A stretch of DNA of 64,000 bases from Linyphia triangularis (Eukaryota > Arthropoda > Arachnida > Araneae > Linyphiidae), in the NCBI GenBank assembly GCA_963978545.1, contig OZ021729.1:91542466-91606465 (forward strand). Direction: 5' to 3'. A program made the translations under genes and the position numbers. The notes under the pieces were generated by a model. It worked only from the letters and a program-made list of their open reading frames with translations, ran no database searches and was not told the DNA's origin. This document shows, piece after piece, positions 10,601-20,469 of this stretch; position 1 is the first letter of the stretch, and every line of letters starts with the position of its first letter.

Positions 10601-11104
10601 TTGAACAAAAAAAGACTCCTGATTCTAAATTTTAAGAGAAATACATTTCTAGATATTGTATTTCAGTCGAAGGGAATATATATCTGTGTTTGCTTTAAAA
10701 ATGATTTTTTTTTTTTTTTTTGCTATTTAGTTTAGGATATGAACCTTAGAGACCGTTATTTTTTTTTCTATGATCAAATTACGTCCAACTCTTAGAAAAG
10801 GAATAAATGTCCCCAATCTATTGACCACTATGATGAAATTGATGTATTTCGCGGAAACAACATTGCGGATATTTTTGCGTAGAATATAATTCCTGGTTAC
10901 ATTTATAACGAAGTAATCGATACAAAATATAATTTAAAAATACATGAAAAGATGTAAAAAATTTATCAAATAAAAGAGAATGAGCATAGGGATCCTATAT
11001 TTTCCTCTATGAGTCTATTTTCTTTTTTTCTTTAATATTCTTTTCCCAACCGTTCAAACTGTAACTTTAACTTTTATACCAAGTTCATAAAGTACCACAT
11101 TTCC

Positions 11105-11210
11105 ATCTGGTGGTGAAAATTTGAACTGCAGTTTATTAGTTTTCATAGGTTTCTCAAGTCAAGGTTCTTTCATAGGTTTCATTGGTCAAGGTCTCACAGT
11201 ATGTGTGTTA
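11105..11210 (+). repeat. Local duplication
   Basis: TTTTCATAGGTTTCTCAAGTCAAGG is repeated as TTTCATAGGTTTCATTGGTCAAGG about 28 bp further on, a small local tandem duplication. Confidence 0.5.
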
Positions 11211-11410
11211 TGGTCAAAGACAAAAATCTTCATTGAGTAAGAGAGAAAGAAAAAGAAAAGGGGGGGGGGAGGGGAAAAAAACATAGCTTCGTTTTTGACG
11301 CTTGAACTTAACATGTGCACCAAAGTTTGTGACTATAGTTTATTAAAACAAACTCTAAATCATTTTATACCTTCCCTGAACGTCGAAAAATATTTAAATT
11401 CGACTTATTT

Positions 11411-11567
11411 CAAAGATACTCCTCTTTATAAGTGGATTAAGAAGAATTAAAATGAATTATCACTAAGCATTAATTAAACATTACATACACATAAATAAAA
11501 TTAATAGTCAACACTCACTCGAAAGGCACTCTTCTTTATAAGTGCATTGAGAAGAATTAAAATGTAC
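11411..11567 (+). repeat. Diverged direct duplication, about 45 bp
   Basis: CTCTTTATAAGTGGATTAAG plus AAGAATTAAAATG recurs about 110 bp downstream as TTCTTTATAAGTGCATTGAG plus AAGAATTAAAATG. Both are preceded by related CAAAGATACTCC / CGAAAGGCACTC words. A local duplication with a handful of substitutions is the simplest reading. Confidence 0.6.
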
Positions 11568-11693
11568 CAAGTTTGTTTGAAAATAAGTTATAAGTAGATA
11601 TTAAGTTATTTTTTAAACTCATTAAACTACTAATTAACTTTCCAAAAACAAAATATGAGTGTTAATTTGAAGGTCTATGACTAAACTCTATAG

Positions 11694-11700
<7 letters not shown>

Positions 11701-11730
<30 letters not shown>
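11701..11730 (+). repeat. (A)30 homopolymer
   Basis: An uninterrupted A-run. No SINE or processed gene body precedes it, so it is not evidently a retroposon tail. Confidence 0.9.
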
Positions 11731-11739
<9 letters not shown>

Positions 11740-11819
11740 AAACTTTGGTTTTGTATCTCGGACATGTCTTCAAATCTGAATATATCAAATTGATTTGTTT
11801 AAGTACGATCTGAGGGGAA

Positions 11820-12140
11820 AATAATAATTCAAAGCCGTAATTATTTGCGGTACCAAATGCAGCATTTTAATGCGCCATTTAAATCACGTAGTAAATCAAA
11901 CCGTTGCCGTAATAACGCATTAAGGCGACTCTCTTATTCCGGCCATAAATAGTCCTTTCGGTTTCACCGCAACCCCAACAATCGCAGAAGTATTTTACTA
12001 TCTGCAGTTACAACTCAGGCCGAACCGTTCCACAATCGGACTGCACAACACATCAACACAGGCGAACGAAATATCCCATATTTAGATACACGCAGATTAA
12101 TCTACCCTTCCGATACCTTCAAAAATAAAAAAATAAAAGA
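11820..12140. promoter_or_regulatory. Candidate regulatory island with a GATTAATC site
   Basis: Sequence complexity rises sharply, with CpG words, and two chance frames do not explain it. Visible words include AGATTAATCT at 12094-12103 (a palindromic K50-homeodomain/Otx-Bicoid-type site), GCCATAAATAG (Hox/Caudal-like) and AATGCGCCATTTAAATCACG. Clusters like this are typical of enhancers, but no conservation data are available here, so this is an inference from composition and word content. Confidence 0.3.
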
Positions 12141-12189
12141 AATCTGTAAAAAAAAATCGGAATCGTAAAATGATTTACAATACGCAGAG

Positions 12190-12560
12190 TTTAAATAATT
12201 TTACGCTGGGAAAATCGCGCACATATATTCTTTATCAGTACTGTAAATGCTCCTACATCAGGAAATGGGCCTGAGCCTTTATTGACGGGCGATGATTAAA
12301 GGTACAGCGAGTCTAAATATTAGAGAGAAAAAAAAAAACTCCTCCACAGATAAGAATTCTGCTCTCAACGGTCGGGTGAAAAAAAAAAAAAGGATGAGAA
12401 GAGGCGCAAGAGCAAATGATGCTGCATCCCTTGATAAGAGGTAATGGCGTACAAGTAAACAAAGAGGAGACGCGATCTGCCAATGAAACGACGAGTTTTA
12501 TACTTCGCGAGTAATAATGAGTCTCTTCGCTTAGCATAAGCTCCTGTGACGTCACAACCT
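12190..12560. promoter_or_regulatory. Candidate regulatory island with a perfect CRE
   Basis: The stretch holds GGGCGATGATTAAAGG near 12287, CTTTATTGACGG (Caudal-like) and a perfect cAMP-response palindrome TGACGTCA at 12547-12554. The minus-strand open frame 12313-12555 has no recognisable domain and is probably incidental. The target gene is unknown and none lies in the window. Confidence 0.3.
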
Positions 12561-12629
12561 TAGCATAATTAATTACAAAAAAGCTCCTTCTCCTTCTTTA
12601 TAAGGAGGCAGGGAATATGCGGAAATCAA

Positions 12630-12900
12630 TTAATTTTTTTTTTTATCTTTTTTCTCTCCCCATTTCCCCTTAAGAGAAAAGGGGACTCTTCTCTCTCTCT
12701 CCCCCATAATAATCTTCCTATTCGCTGATCTTGTTCGATCGATAGAACTTCGCCTCGTTTTTTTAATCTTCTTTTTTTTTTTATTATTATTCTCGCTCCT
12801 CTCTTTTCTTTTCGGTAATTTATGCACAAAATGGACTCGGAGATTATATTACCAGAGAAAAAGAGTTTCCTTTTTTTGTTTCTTTTCTCTCTCTCTCGTC
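12630..12900. repeat. Pyrimidine-rich tract
   Basis: The plus strand is dominated by CT and T words (TTTTCTCTCC, CTCTCTCTCTCCCCC, TTCTTTTTTTTTTATTATTATT). The two overlapping minus-strand open frames here encode only K/R/E-rich low-complexity residues and are artefacts of the purine bias. Confidence 0.6.
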
Positions 12901-12949
12901 ATTACTTTATTCTTTTCCTCCTTCTTTTGATATTAAAAAAATATAAAAA

Positions 12950-13170
12950 TTCGAAAGAGTAATTAAGCCCCCAGATGTCGCGGTTAAGCAACTACGACGG
13001 CTCTTGGAGCTGGGAAAGGAGGAAGACAAAAAAAGACGCCATATCTCGACAATGACTTTGGCCGCCATTTTGCATGGAGTCATCAATAAAGGGCGTGAGA
13101 TGCGCAATTAGGGCTAATGTAATTAATGCTAATTACCGGTAATTAATTATAATTGGTATTACTAAAATAA
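12950..13170. promoter_or_regulatory. Candidate regulatory island with YY1/Pho-like and homeodomain words
   Basis: GCCATTTT at 13064-13071 within GGCCGCCATTTTGCATGG matches the Pleiohomeotic/YY1 core GCCATNTT. A second GCCAT occurs at 13038. Just downstream (13109-13155) TAAT/ATTA cores recur seven or more times around GCGCAATTAGGGCTAATGTA and TTACCGGTAATTAATTATAA. Dense homeodomain cores next to Pho-type sites are seen in developmental enhancers and Polycomb response elements. In A+T-rich DNA, however, ATTA alone means little. Confidence 0.3.
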
Positions 13171-13599
13171 TAATTACTATGATTAATTAATTTATGTATA
13201 GTAATTACTAATAATTTTTCAAATAAAAACGGTAGTAATACAGTTTATTAATACAGTTTTATTTAGTTAATATTTAAAATTAAACGAAACAAGTTAAAGA
13301 ATATATGAATAAAATATTTTTGAATCTTAATTAGTCGCCAACAAAACTTACTCATTGTTTAAAAACAATTGATTACTGTTATTGGTACTCGGAAACTCTA
13401 GCACCTTGAACATAAAGAATTCTGTTGAAACCAAATTGAAAAAGCATTAAAATGTTATTTTTTTTATCTATATTTTTTAAATGAAAAAATACTAACTATA
13501 TGTTTCAAAAATAAAAACCTAGAATAAATGCTAAATTTGGAGCCCACATAATTTATATAAAAAATAGAATGTTTCGTACGTGAATAAATTTTAATATTT

Positions 13600-13835
13600 A
13601 ACTTTCAAACTTTGAAATATCTTTCCAAAAGTGTTTTCCAAAATGGGCAAAATTTTGATGGGTCTGTGCACGATGATTAAATCTAATCCATAATAAACTA
13701 CTAATGATTTAGCGGTCCATGTCAATCGGTAAAAGCAATCAAACAGAAAGGCAACAATTATGCTCGATTCCTTAAAAGAAAGGAGTCGCACATCCAAAGA
13801 GTCATCGGCTTTCTTCAAAACGTAAACAACACAAA
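13600..13835. promoter_or_regulatory. Candidate regulatory island with TAATCC sites
   Basis: GATTAA (13675-13680) and TAATCC (13684-13689) lie within 15 bp in GATGATTAAATCTAATCC, a pair of K50-homeodomain-type cores, followed by ACTAATGATTTAGCGG. The surrounding sequence is complex and not repeat-like. A 75-codon minus-strand open frame (13591-13818) crosses it but shows no domain. The call is by composition only. Confidence 0.25.
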
Positions 13836-13919
13836 ACCCAACCTAACCCAGATTCTGAAGAGGTAAAAAAAAAACCTCTTTGTCAGTCTAACAAATTGGT
13901 ATGCATTCAGAAACCTTCA

Positions 13920-14260
13920 TAAAAAAAAAAAGGAGCACTTTCCATTTCCTAGTTTGGGGCTCCCTTTTGGGGGCAACTGTGGGTGCAAGTCCAGTGCCAA
14001 AAAAACTATATAGAAAAAAGAGTAGGGCCTTGGAACAGCCTTCACTCACCTCCACCCACAACAGTGACCTTCAGACGAGGGCCAGGGGCCTTAAAAAAGG
14101 ATGTTCCACGTGCCTGCCAACCCCCCCTTTTTGCACTACTCGCTCCCCCTTTTCAAGGGGTCCATCTAGGGGGTCCGAGCTGTCAGGACCTTGTAGCACT
14201 AGTTTCCATAATATTCTGCCAGACCAGGGAATCCGAACGCTATCGAAAAACGTTCTCCTC
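13920..14260. other. GC-rich, repeat-like island with three overlapping chance ORFs
   Basis: C/G runs (CCCCCCCTTTTT, CCCCCTTTTCAAGGGG as a small hairpin, CTAGGGGGTCCGAGC) make stop codons rare. Two plus-strand frames of 122 codons and one minus-strand frame of 104 codons are therefore open over the same bases. Mutually overlapping frames without any domain argue against coding. The texture resembles 23115-23660 and 26740-26960, and all three may be fragments of one old repeat family, though I could not align them convincingly. Confidence 0.4.
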
Positions 14261-14384
14261 TTGGATTGATGCAAAATGTGTGCTTTTGTGTTTTTGGAAC
14301 GTGTGTTTTTGTTTTTGGAATATATCGTTTTGCTATGTGGCTGCAAGGTAAGGTTTGTTTTTGTCACTTTTGGTAACTTGAACA

Positions 14385-16240
14385 TGCGTGCGTTTATAGA
14401 AGTAAGTTAATGCGATTTTTTGGGTAGGTGCAGGTGCTCTTTTTACATAAACTAGTGTTTTTAAATATTTTTATAGATAAATATTTATCCGAGGATTCAA
14501 ATACATTATGGTTGTTTATAAATATTATTGCAAATTGTTCTAGCTATTATGAGCAATGAGACTTACAGTGTAGTCAATTGTTCAAGTGTTTACTCTCTCA
14601 TAAATAAACAGTGTAAATTATGCATATCATTAGTTGTATTACTAACTATTTTAGTTGTGGTGAATAATTAAGTGTGGATAATACTGAATATATGCACTTG
14701 TTTATATGATTTCAAGGTCACTGAAGTGACCTTGCCACCCTCACATTATAACTCTAACTCCAATCTTGCTGTATTTGAAACATCATGCTTCGAAAACAAT
14801 TATTTCTGTATAAGACCGGTAAGCCAAATCAAGTTGTATTATTTTATAATTTGATTTTTTATTTTTTATTTTTTATTTTATGTGTAATGAAATTTTTTTA
14901 TTATTCATTTAAATCATATCGTTCGTTATTTGAAAAAATTACGTTATTTGAAAAAAATAATAACAATAATTACTACCGATAATATTTTGAGTTTAAGGTA
15001 ATATTTGTAAATGCGAAAATGTTCCTTATATATTTAATGTTTTCGTCATTTTTGTAATGTCGTAACATTTGTTTAATGTTAAATAACCCATTAATATTGC
15101 TTCAGTGTTGGAGTGTATCAACTCTTCTTATTTTCTTTTATCTTCATCGGTGAGTTTTATAATGTCAAAATATCAAAACATTATTTTTATTTAACAGGAA
15201 TGTTGTAGAAAATCTTAAAGGGTTGTATAATACTGTGGCAATTATTTGTAAAAATGTTTCTCATGTAAACATTACTCATATAAATTGACAATGACATTCG
15301 AATGGGGATCGAATTATTTTAAGCAAACTAATTTTAAATAACTTTTTATAAATTATGTTTTCAATTTAAATTGAATTGAAAAAAATTCACTGCAAGATGC
15401 TCGTATACAAATTTCTGAAACAAGCGGTCTAATAAATTATTTGAACTTGTTTGTTTGAACATTGAACTCAAAATTTGTTTGTCAAATTTTCATTAAATAT
15501 TTCTTTCTGTTTATTTAATTTATAAAACAAATGAAACACACTGTATAAATATATCAATATGAAGTAATTAAATAATTAAATTTGGAGCTGAAAATAATAT
15601 TTCGTTCTAAATAATATTAATGGGTAAATAATATTATCAGTCATGGTATACTCAAAATGGTTAGTTTGATTCAAACTTAATTCTTCACATATTATTCAGC
15701 TAATTTCTTTTAATTAAATAGGCAGACATTATTTATAATTTTGAAAAGTAAATAAATTAATCATTTAAATTAATAGGGAAAATATTTATACTTATAAACA
15801 AAATCATAAATTTGATTGGATATGGAAACCTGGAAGTTTAACTTAACATTGATGTCTATACAAATATATTCTTGGGGGAAAAAATACTCTTTTTAAATAT
15901 GCCTTTATACGTATATTTTAAATATATAACAAAATGAAATAATTTTCGAAAATATTCTAAAAAAAAGTCCATTTATTTTTAGTAGTTTTGAAGAAATTTG
16001 TTTGGAGTTTAAACTCTCATTATTTCAATCTACTCTATAAATGAATCAATCTTTTTATATTAATTGAAGCAACCTAATTCAATAACGCAGCAACCTAATA
16101 AGATAATGAAATTATCTGATATGATAACTTTTAAGTGATACTATTCCGTGATAAGTAATTCGATAGTTTCATCAAGCTTTAAATAATTGTAATGATTTGT
16201 TTCACGTTGCGAATTGTGATGAAAACACCCGACATTTACT
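14385..16240. other. A+T-rich intergenic DNA
   Basis: Apart from the palindrome at 14713-14734 I see no gene, element or clear tandem array. Short open frames at 14672-14854 and 14785-14982 lack any recognisable content. Confidence 0.5.
14713..14734. promoter_or_regulatory. Perfect palindrome with inverted nuclear-receptor half-sites
   Basis: CAAGGTCACT-GA-AGTGACCTTG is a perfect 22-bp palindrome. It contains AGGTCA and its complement TGACCT separated by six bases, and the left side with the preceding T reads TCAAGGTCA, the extended half-site bound by FTZ-F1/SF-1 and ERR-type receptors. Function is inferred from the motif alone. Confidence 0.4.
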
Positions 16241-16249
16241 AATTAAATA

Positions 16250-16460
16250 GTTTAAGCGTCACAATGCATGTCGACACGCGTTTTAATTCTCCCGGATGCA
16301 TCTTCTCGCCATCTTCCCTCTCGTTCTTCGCCTTGTTTCCCCGGAAGTTAGGCTTAAGAGACGAGCGTAAACAGTGGCGCCTGTATCTTACTTCGAGAAG
16401 AATAAAACATTTTCAAAAACCAACTCAGATGTCAAACAAAGATGAAATAACGGGCTATTT
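16250..16460. promoter_or_regulatory. Candidate regulatory island with ETS and Pho-like words
   Basis: The higher-complexity stretch contains GCCATCTT (16308-16315, matches GCCATNTT) and CCCCGGAAGTTAGG with the ETS core CCGGAAGT near 16340. It also has GTCGACACGCG. The 66-codon plus-strand frame over it has no known domain. This is a composition-based call. Confidence 0.25.
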
Positions 16461-16479
16461 ATAGTAGGATGCACATTTT

Positions 16480-17900
16480 ATTTTTATTTAGAATTTTATT
16501 AGATTACTCTTAGTTTTATTGTATCAATTTAGTTTTTTTTTTTTTTTATCATCGTTAATGTAAATGTTTAGAAATAAGATAAGCTATACAAAAGTGAGTA
16601 CGTTATTGGTTTTGTATCATTAGGGACTCATTTATAAAGGTATCTTAAAATAAAGATTTTTTTTTTTTTTTCAAATTTAGCTACTTTTTAGGTGTTATAT
16701 TAAAGAATGTTTAATGAAACATGCTTTAAAAATGCCTCAGTTTCGTTTGTACAGCTGTATTTTGCGAAGTTATTCTTAATTTTCAGTCGTGTGTGCTCAC
16801 GTAAAACGGAAAACCGTTCTTTAAATGCGATTTTCCTCATTCGTTTTTGTCTGTAATTTTTTTCGCATTTAAAAGTTCATAAGCACATAACTGCATAAAA
16901 TTCATTATATCATGTTTACGTTGTTATCTATTTTGAGTTCAATAAAATGTCAACTAAATTTTATATTATAGGAGGTTATATACTGCGGTACATCTGCTTT
17001 TTTTTTTTTTTTTTTTTTTTAAATATAATATGAATTTACTGTCTTTTTCAGAAAATATATTTAGAATTTCATTATATTTAAAGTTTAGATAAAATATTTG
17101 CTAAAATCTACTATTCTTGTAACACATGGTGTTATTTAACTCATGTGATTCAAATATGCAATCTTCTAATGCAATTTATAAACAATATAGTTACTCTCCA
17201 GTCTCAATTTAAAAGAAATATCTTAAGCCGATAAAATTATTATATAACTTAAAATGATTAACATAAACATAAGTCAATTCTTAAAAGAAACGTGCTATTT
17301 TTTTTAATATTTAACATTTGTTTAATTCTTGTATTAGAAACAAATACACTTTGAATCAAAATGTCACCAAGTATTATCATTTTCATTTCAACACAGCTAT
17401 ATTTTAAAAATACATTTAAAAAGTCAAGCAAAAAATATTTATTCAGAAATTACATAGGAAGCAGCCTCCAAATATTTTCTATGATAAAACATAAAAAATT
17501 CTATGCAATTTCTGTTTACATTCTAGCATGTATGTTTTAGAATAAATTTTTTTTAATTACGTGTGTGAAAATATTTCATTTTATATCAGATATTCTAATC
17601 TTATTTATAAGATACTCTATAAAATAAAATTTAAATGCTTTTGAAAAGTAAAATCAAAGAAATATAGATGCACATAAAAATTAACTGTAGTTGTTTTTAT
17701 CATATTTTAAAATTTACTAAAACTTTTAAACTATGAGCATTTCATTACCGTTATTGGTACGTAAAAATATCCAGAAGTAGTGAAATTATTGGTAGAAGGG
17801 ATAACTAAGCATAGCATTTTCTGAGGATAGCATTTTTTTATTTATTTTTTATAAAAGGGTGTATTTAATGAAATATTGCAAAATTTACACTATCATTTTC
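16480..17900. other. A+T-rich intergenic DNA
   Basis: No gene or element is visible. There are T-runs at 16532-16547, 16659-16671 and about 16999-17020. Confidence 0.5.
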
Positions 17901-17909
17901 TATCCAAAT

Positions 17910-18040
17910 ATTTTGTGGCAAGTATATGTATATTTTGTGGCAAGTATATGTATATTTTGTGGCAAGTATATGTATATTTTGTGGCAAGTATATGTATATT
18001 TTGTGGCAAGTATATGTATATTTGGTAGCAACTATAATTT
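17910..18040 (+). repeat. Minisatellite, 22-bp unit, five perfect copies plus a degenerate sixth
   Basis: The unit ATTTTGTGGCAAGTATATGT followed by AT repeats five times without a mismatch from 17910 to 18019. A sixth copy is altered (ATTTGGTAGCAACTATAAT). Because 22 is not a multiple of three, the open frame 17859-18059 cycles through frames and is not a real protein. Confidence 0.95.
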
Positions 18041-18069
18041 TATGAAAATACCTGATTAAAAGAAAAAGT

Positions 18070-19440
18070 GGGAAAAAGTAATGAAATGTACTTATTTTTA
18101 AGATTGTTTATGACCATGATTTTAGGCGAATTTGTATGTAACAATTCGTATATTAAAAAATCGCAGTAGTGTCTTGCATACAAACAAAACGAGAGTGCAT
18201 AGCTAAGAAGACATTTTAAAAAGTATTTTAGTATGGAATTTAAGTAATAATTCGCTATTGAGTTATTAATAAAATACCAGGGTTTGTGATTATGTTAATA
18301 GTTTTTAGGTTTAAGTTATTATTACTTTGTAGAAAGTGCAATTACAATTATATTTTATTATAGTTCCATTTAGAAATTATAACTAAGAGAAACATTAAAT
18401 AAGTTAAATCCATACCTGACACAATTCCAAGAAATCCGACAAAATGTATTAACATACCATTTTGTTTGGTATTCACTTAAAAGCACATTCGTTTTTCTTA
18501 AAATAAATTAATAATTGATGATTTTATTAAAATAAATTTTTTTCTTGGTAATAGTTTTCTAAAAATTATAATTTTTAATACTTTTCATTTTATTTAATAT
18601 TAAACTGTGTTAAACTATAATTATTTTCAACTTTGTGAATATTAGTTAATTTATGAGTTAACTTATTGAATAAAGCTGCTTCTTTAAACTGTACTTTTAT
18701 TTGCTTTTATTTTTATGTTCAAAACTGTTATTTCAGACAAATTTGAATACTTACAAAAAATATATTGCAATAAAATTCCACAGATGATTTAAAGTAAGTT
18801 ATGCAGTCCATTATTTGTAATTACTTTATAATTACTTTGATGATTAAGATGTAAAATACCTTTATTTAATTTTTATATACAGTTTAAATTTTGTGGCATG
18901 AATTATTTAAATTCTTCTCGATCATGTAGATATGAGTTATTTTTACCTTCTTTTTTAATAATTATTTTTAACATGAAATTTCGCTTACAAAAACCCAACT
19001 CATTCATCACATATTGGTGTTTCATTAAATATGATGCATTTTAAGAAATTTCATTGGATAAATCCAGTTTAATTTACATAATTAAAATATTTTACAATTA
19101 TGTCACAAGGAGATAGTATTAACTTATTAAAACATGTTTATTTTTTAAAGTCCCGGTGTTACGACCTAATACAAATTGTCAAAGTATTATTTGCTTAAAC
19201 ATTTTACATTAAAATGAACAAACAAAAATAAACTTATGAAATTTTGAAATTGGTATAGTAAAACTTATTTATAAACAATTTAAACTTAATTTAGACTCTT
19301 TTAACTCAATATTATTCACATAAACTTTGAATGATAGGATGAAATTTTTTTTTGTTCTCTGTAGAGTCCATGCTAATGAGGCTTAATTTTTAAAAAAATC
19401 CTTTTATATCAATTTCGCTTTTGTATGTTTGTCAATGGGA
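18070..19440. other. A+T-rich intergenic DNA
   Basis: I see no gene, element or array in this stretch. Confidence 0.5.
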
Positions 19441-19442
19441 GC

Positions 19443-19680
19443 GGAATGTACGGCGGCCTAATTAACCACTTTGCCGTCATCCAATCGGACTGAAACTTGG
19501 TATATAGGTTCGATGTCGATGACAATTCATTCTATCAAATTTTGTAACTGTCACTAAAAAGTCGCTTTTACAGAATACTAATAAACTAGTTTGCCGTCAT
19601 CCAATCGCGTTAAAATGGCATTAAAACGATCATTGTTGAAACTCTTTCCTGTTGCCAAATTTTTTTTAATAAATAACTAA
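19443..19680 (+). repeat. Unnamed dispersed repeat F, copy 3
   Basis: It contains TTTGCCGTCATCCAATCGGA, CTGAAACTTGGTATATAGG, TTCGATGTCGATGACAATTC, TCTATCAAATTTTG and CTGTCACTAAAAAGTCGCTT. A second TTTGCCGTCATCCAATCGCG then follows 117 bp after the first. This internal repetition is the clearest evidence of a tandem unit in the family. The tail GTTGCCAAATTTT matches the tails of the other two copies loosely. Confidence 0.65.
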
Positions 19681-19869
19681 TAAAAGTATTTCAATCAGAA
19701 TAAATAAATAATATTTGAATGATGTTCACGTTCACTTTTAATAAATAAATTTTGAAACGTAGTTTGCCACACATTTTTCTGATAGAAATGTTTTTGATAT
19801 CGACGCTGTGTTAATGAATATAAAACGTGATAATGCCTGTAAGGGATTTTCTGTTTTTATGGGTTATTT

Positions 19870-20240
19870 TATTACGTATTAACAAGACCGTCATCCACGA
19901 TAGCAAAAATTTATTCCCTTGAGGTACAATTAGCCACAGACTCCTGTTGTTCTATGATCGAACTATTTATTCGTAACTGTAAGTAGATATGAAGACTCGT
20001 TCTTAGCGTATCAAACTGTTCCGTTGGGATTTTATGAGACGGAATGGAAAATGGGCACGAAAAATATATGGACTGGAATGCAATTGAAGGAATTTCAAAA
20101 TAGCAGCCCCATTTAGAAGCTACTCTCAAACACTGAAAACTCAATGACTGGTTTTGTTGGATAACAACAATGAAGAATGGATGAAGATACATTGTGTTTG
20201 TAAAACAAAAGTTCCCATTCTCCCCAAGACTCAAGAAACA
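19870..20240 (-). other. Higher-complexity island with a 107-codon minus-strand frame
   Basis: The minus-strand frame 20234-19911 is 107 codons, one of the longest in the window, with six cysteines but no recognisable domain. The DNA is clearly less A+T-rich than its flanks (GAGACGGAATGGAAAATGGG, CACAGACTCCTGTTGTTC). It could be a decayed exon, regulatory DNA or an old repeat; I cannot decide. Confidence 0.2.
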
Positions 20241-20469
20241 GACAATTTTAAAATGTTCACATTGTATTGACTGTTTTTGTTTTGTGCTACAAATTTATTT
20301 TCAATTCTTCCACAAAAAACTTTTGCCTTGCTATGGATGGGAATATTATCGTTTATTAGTATTTTTAAAAATAAAATTGAGCCATTCTTCGTTCACCAAA
20401 CTATTCCTACTCTTCCATTTTTTTTTTTATGTAAATTTAAATGTGTAACTTTATCTATGGTACATCTAT

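Noticed and set aside
12626..12829. Lys/Arg-rich minus-strand frames resembling a basic nuclear protein
   Set aside because: They are the antisense of a CT-rich simple-sequence tract. Two frames are open together and composition is the whole signal.
13901..14385. The longest open frames of the window (122, 122 and 104 codons)
   Set aside because: Three frames on two strands overlap the same GC-rich bases, so lack of stops reflects composition. None shows a domain, and only one at most could be real.
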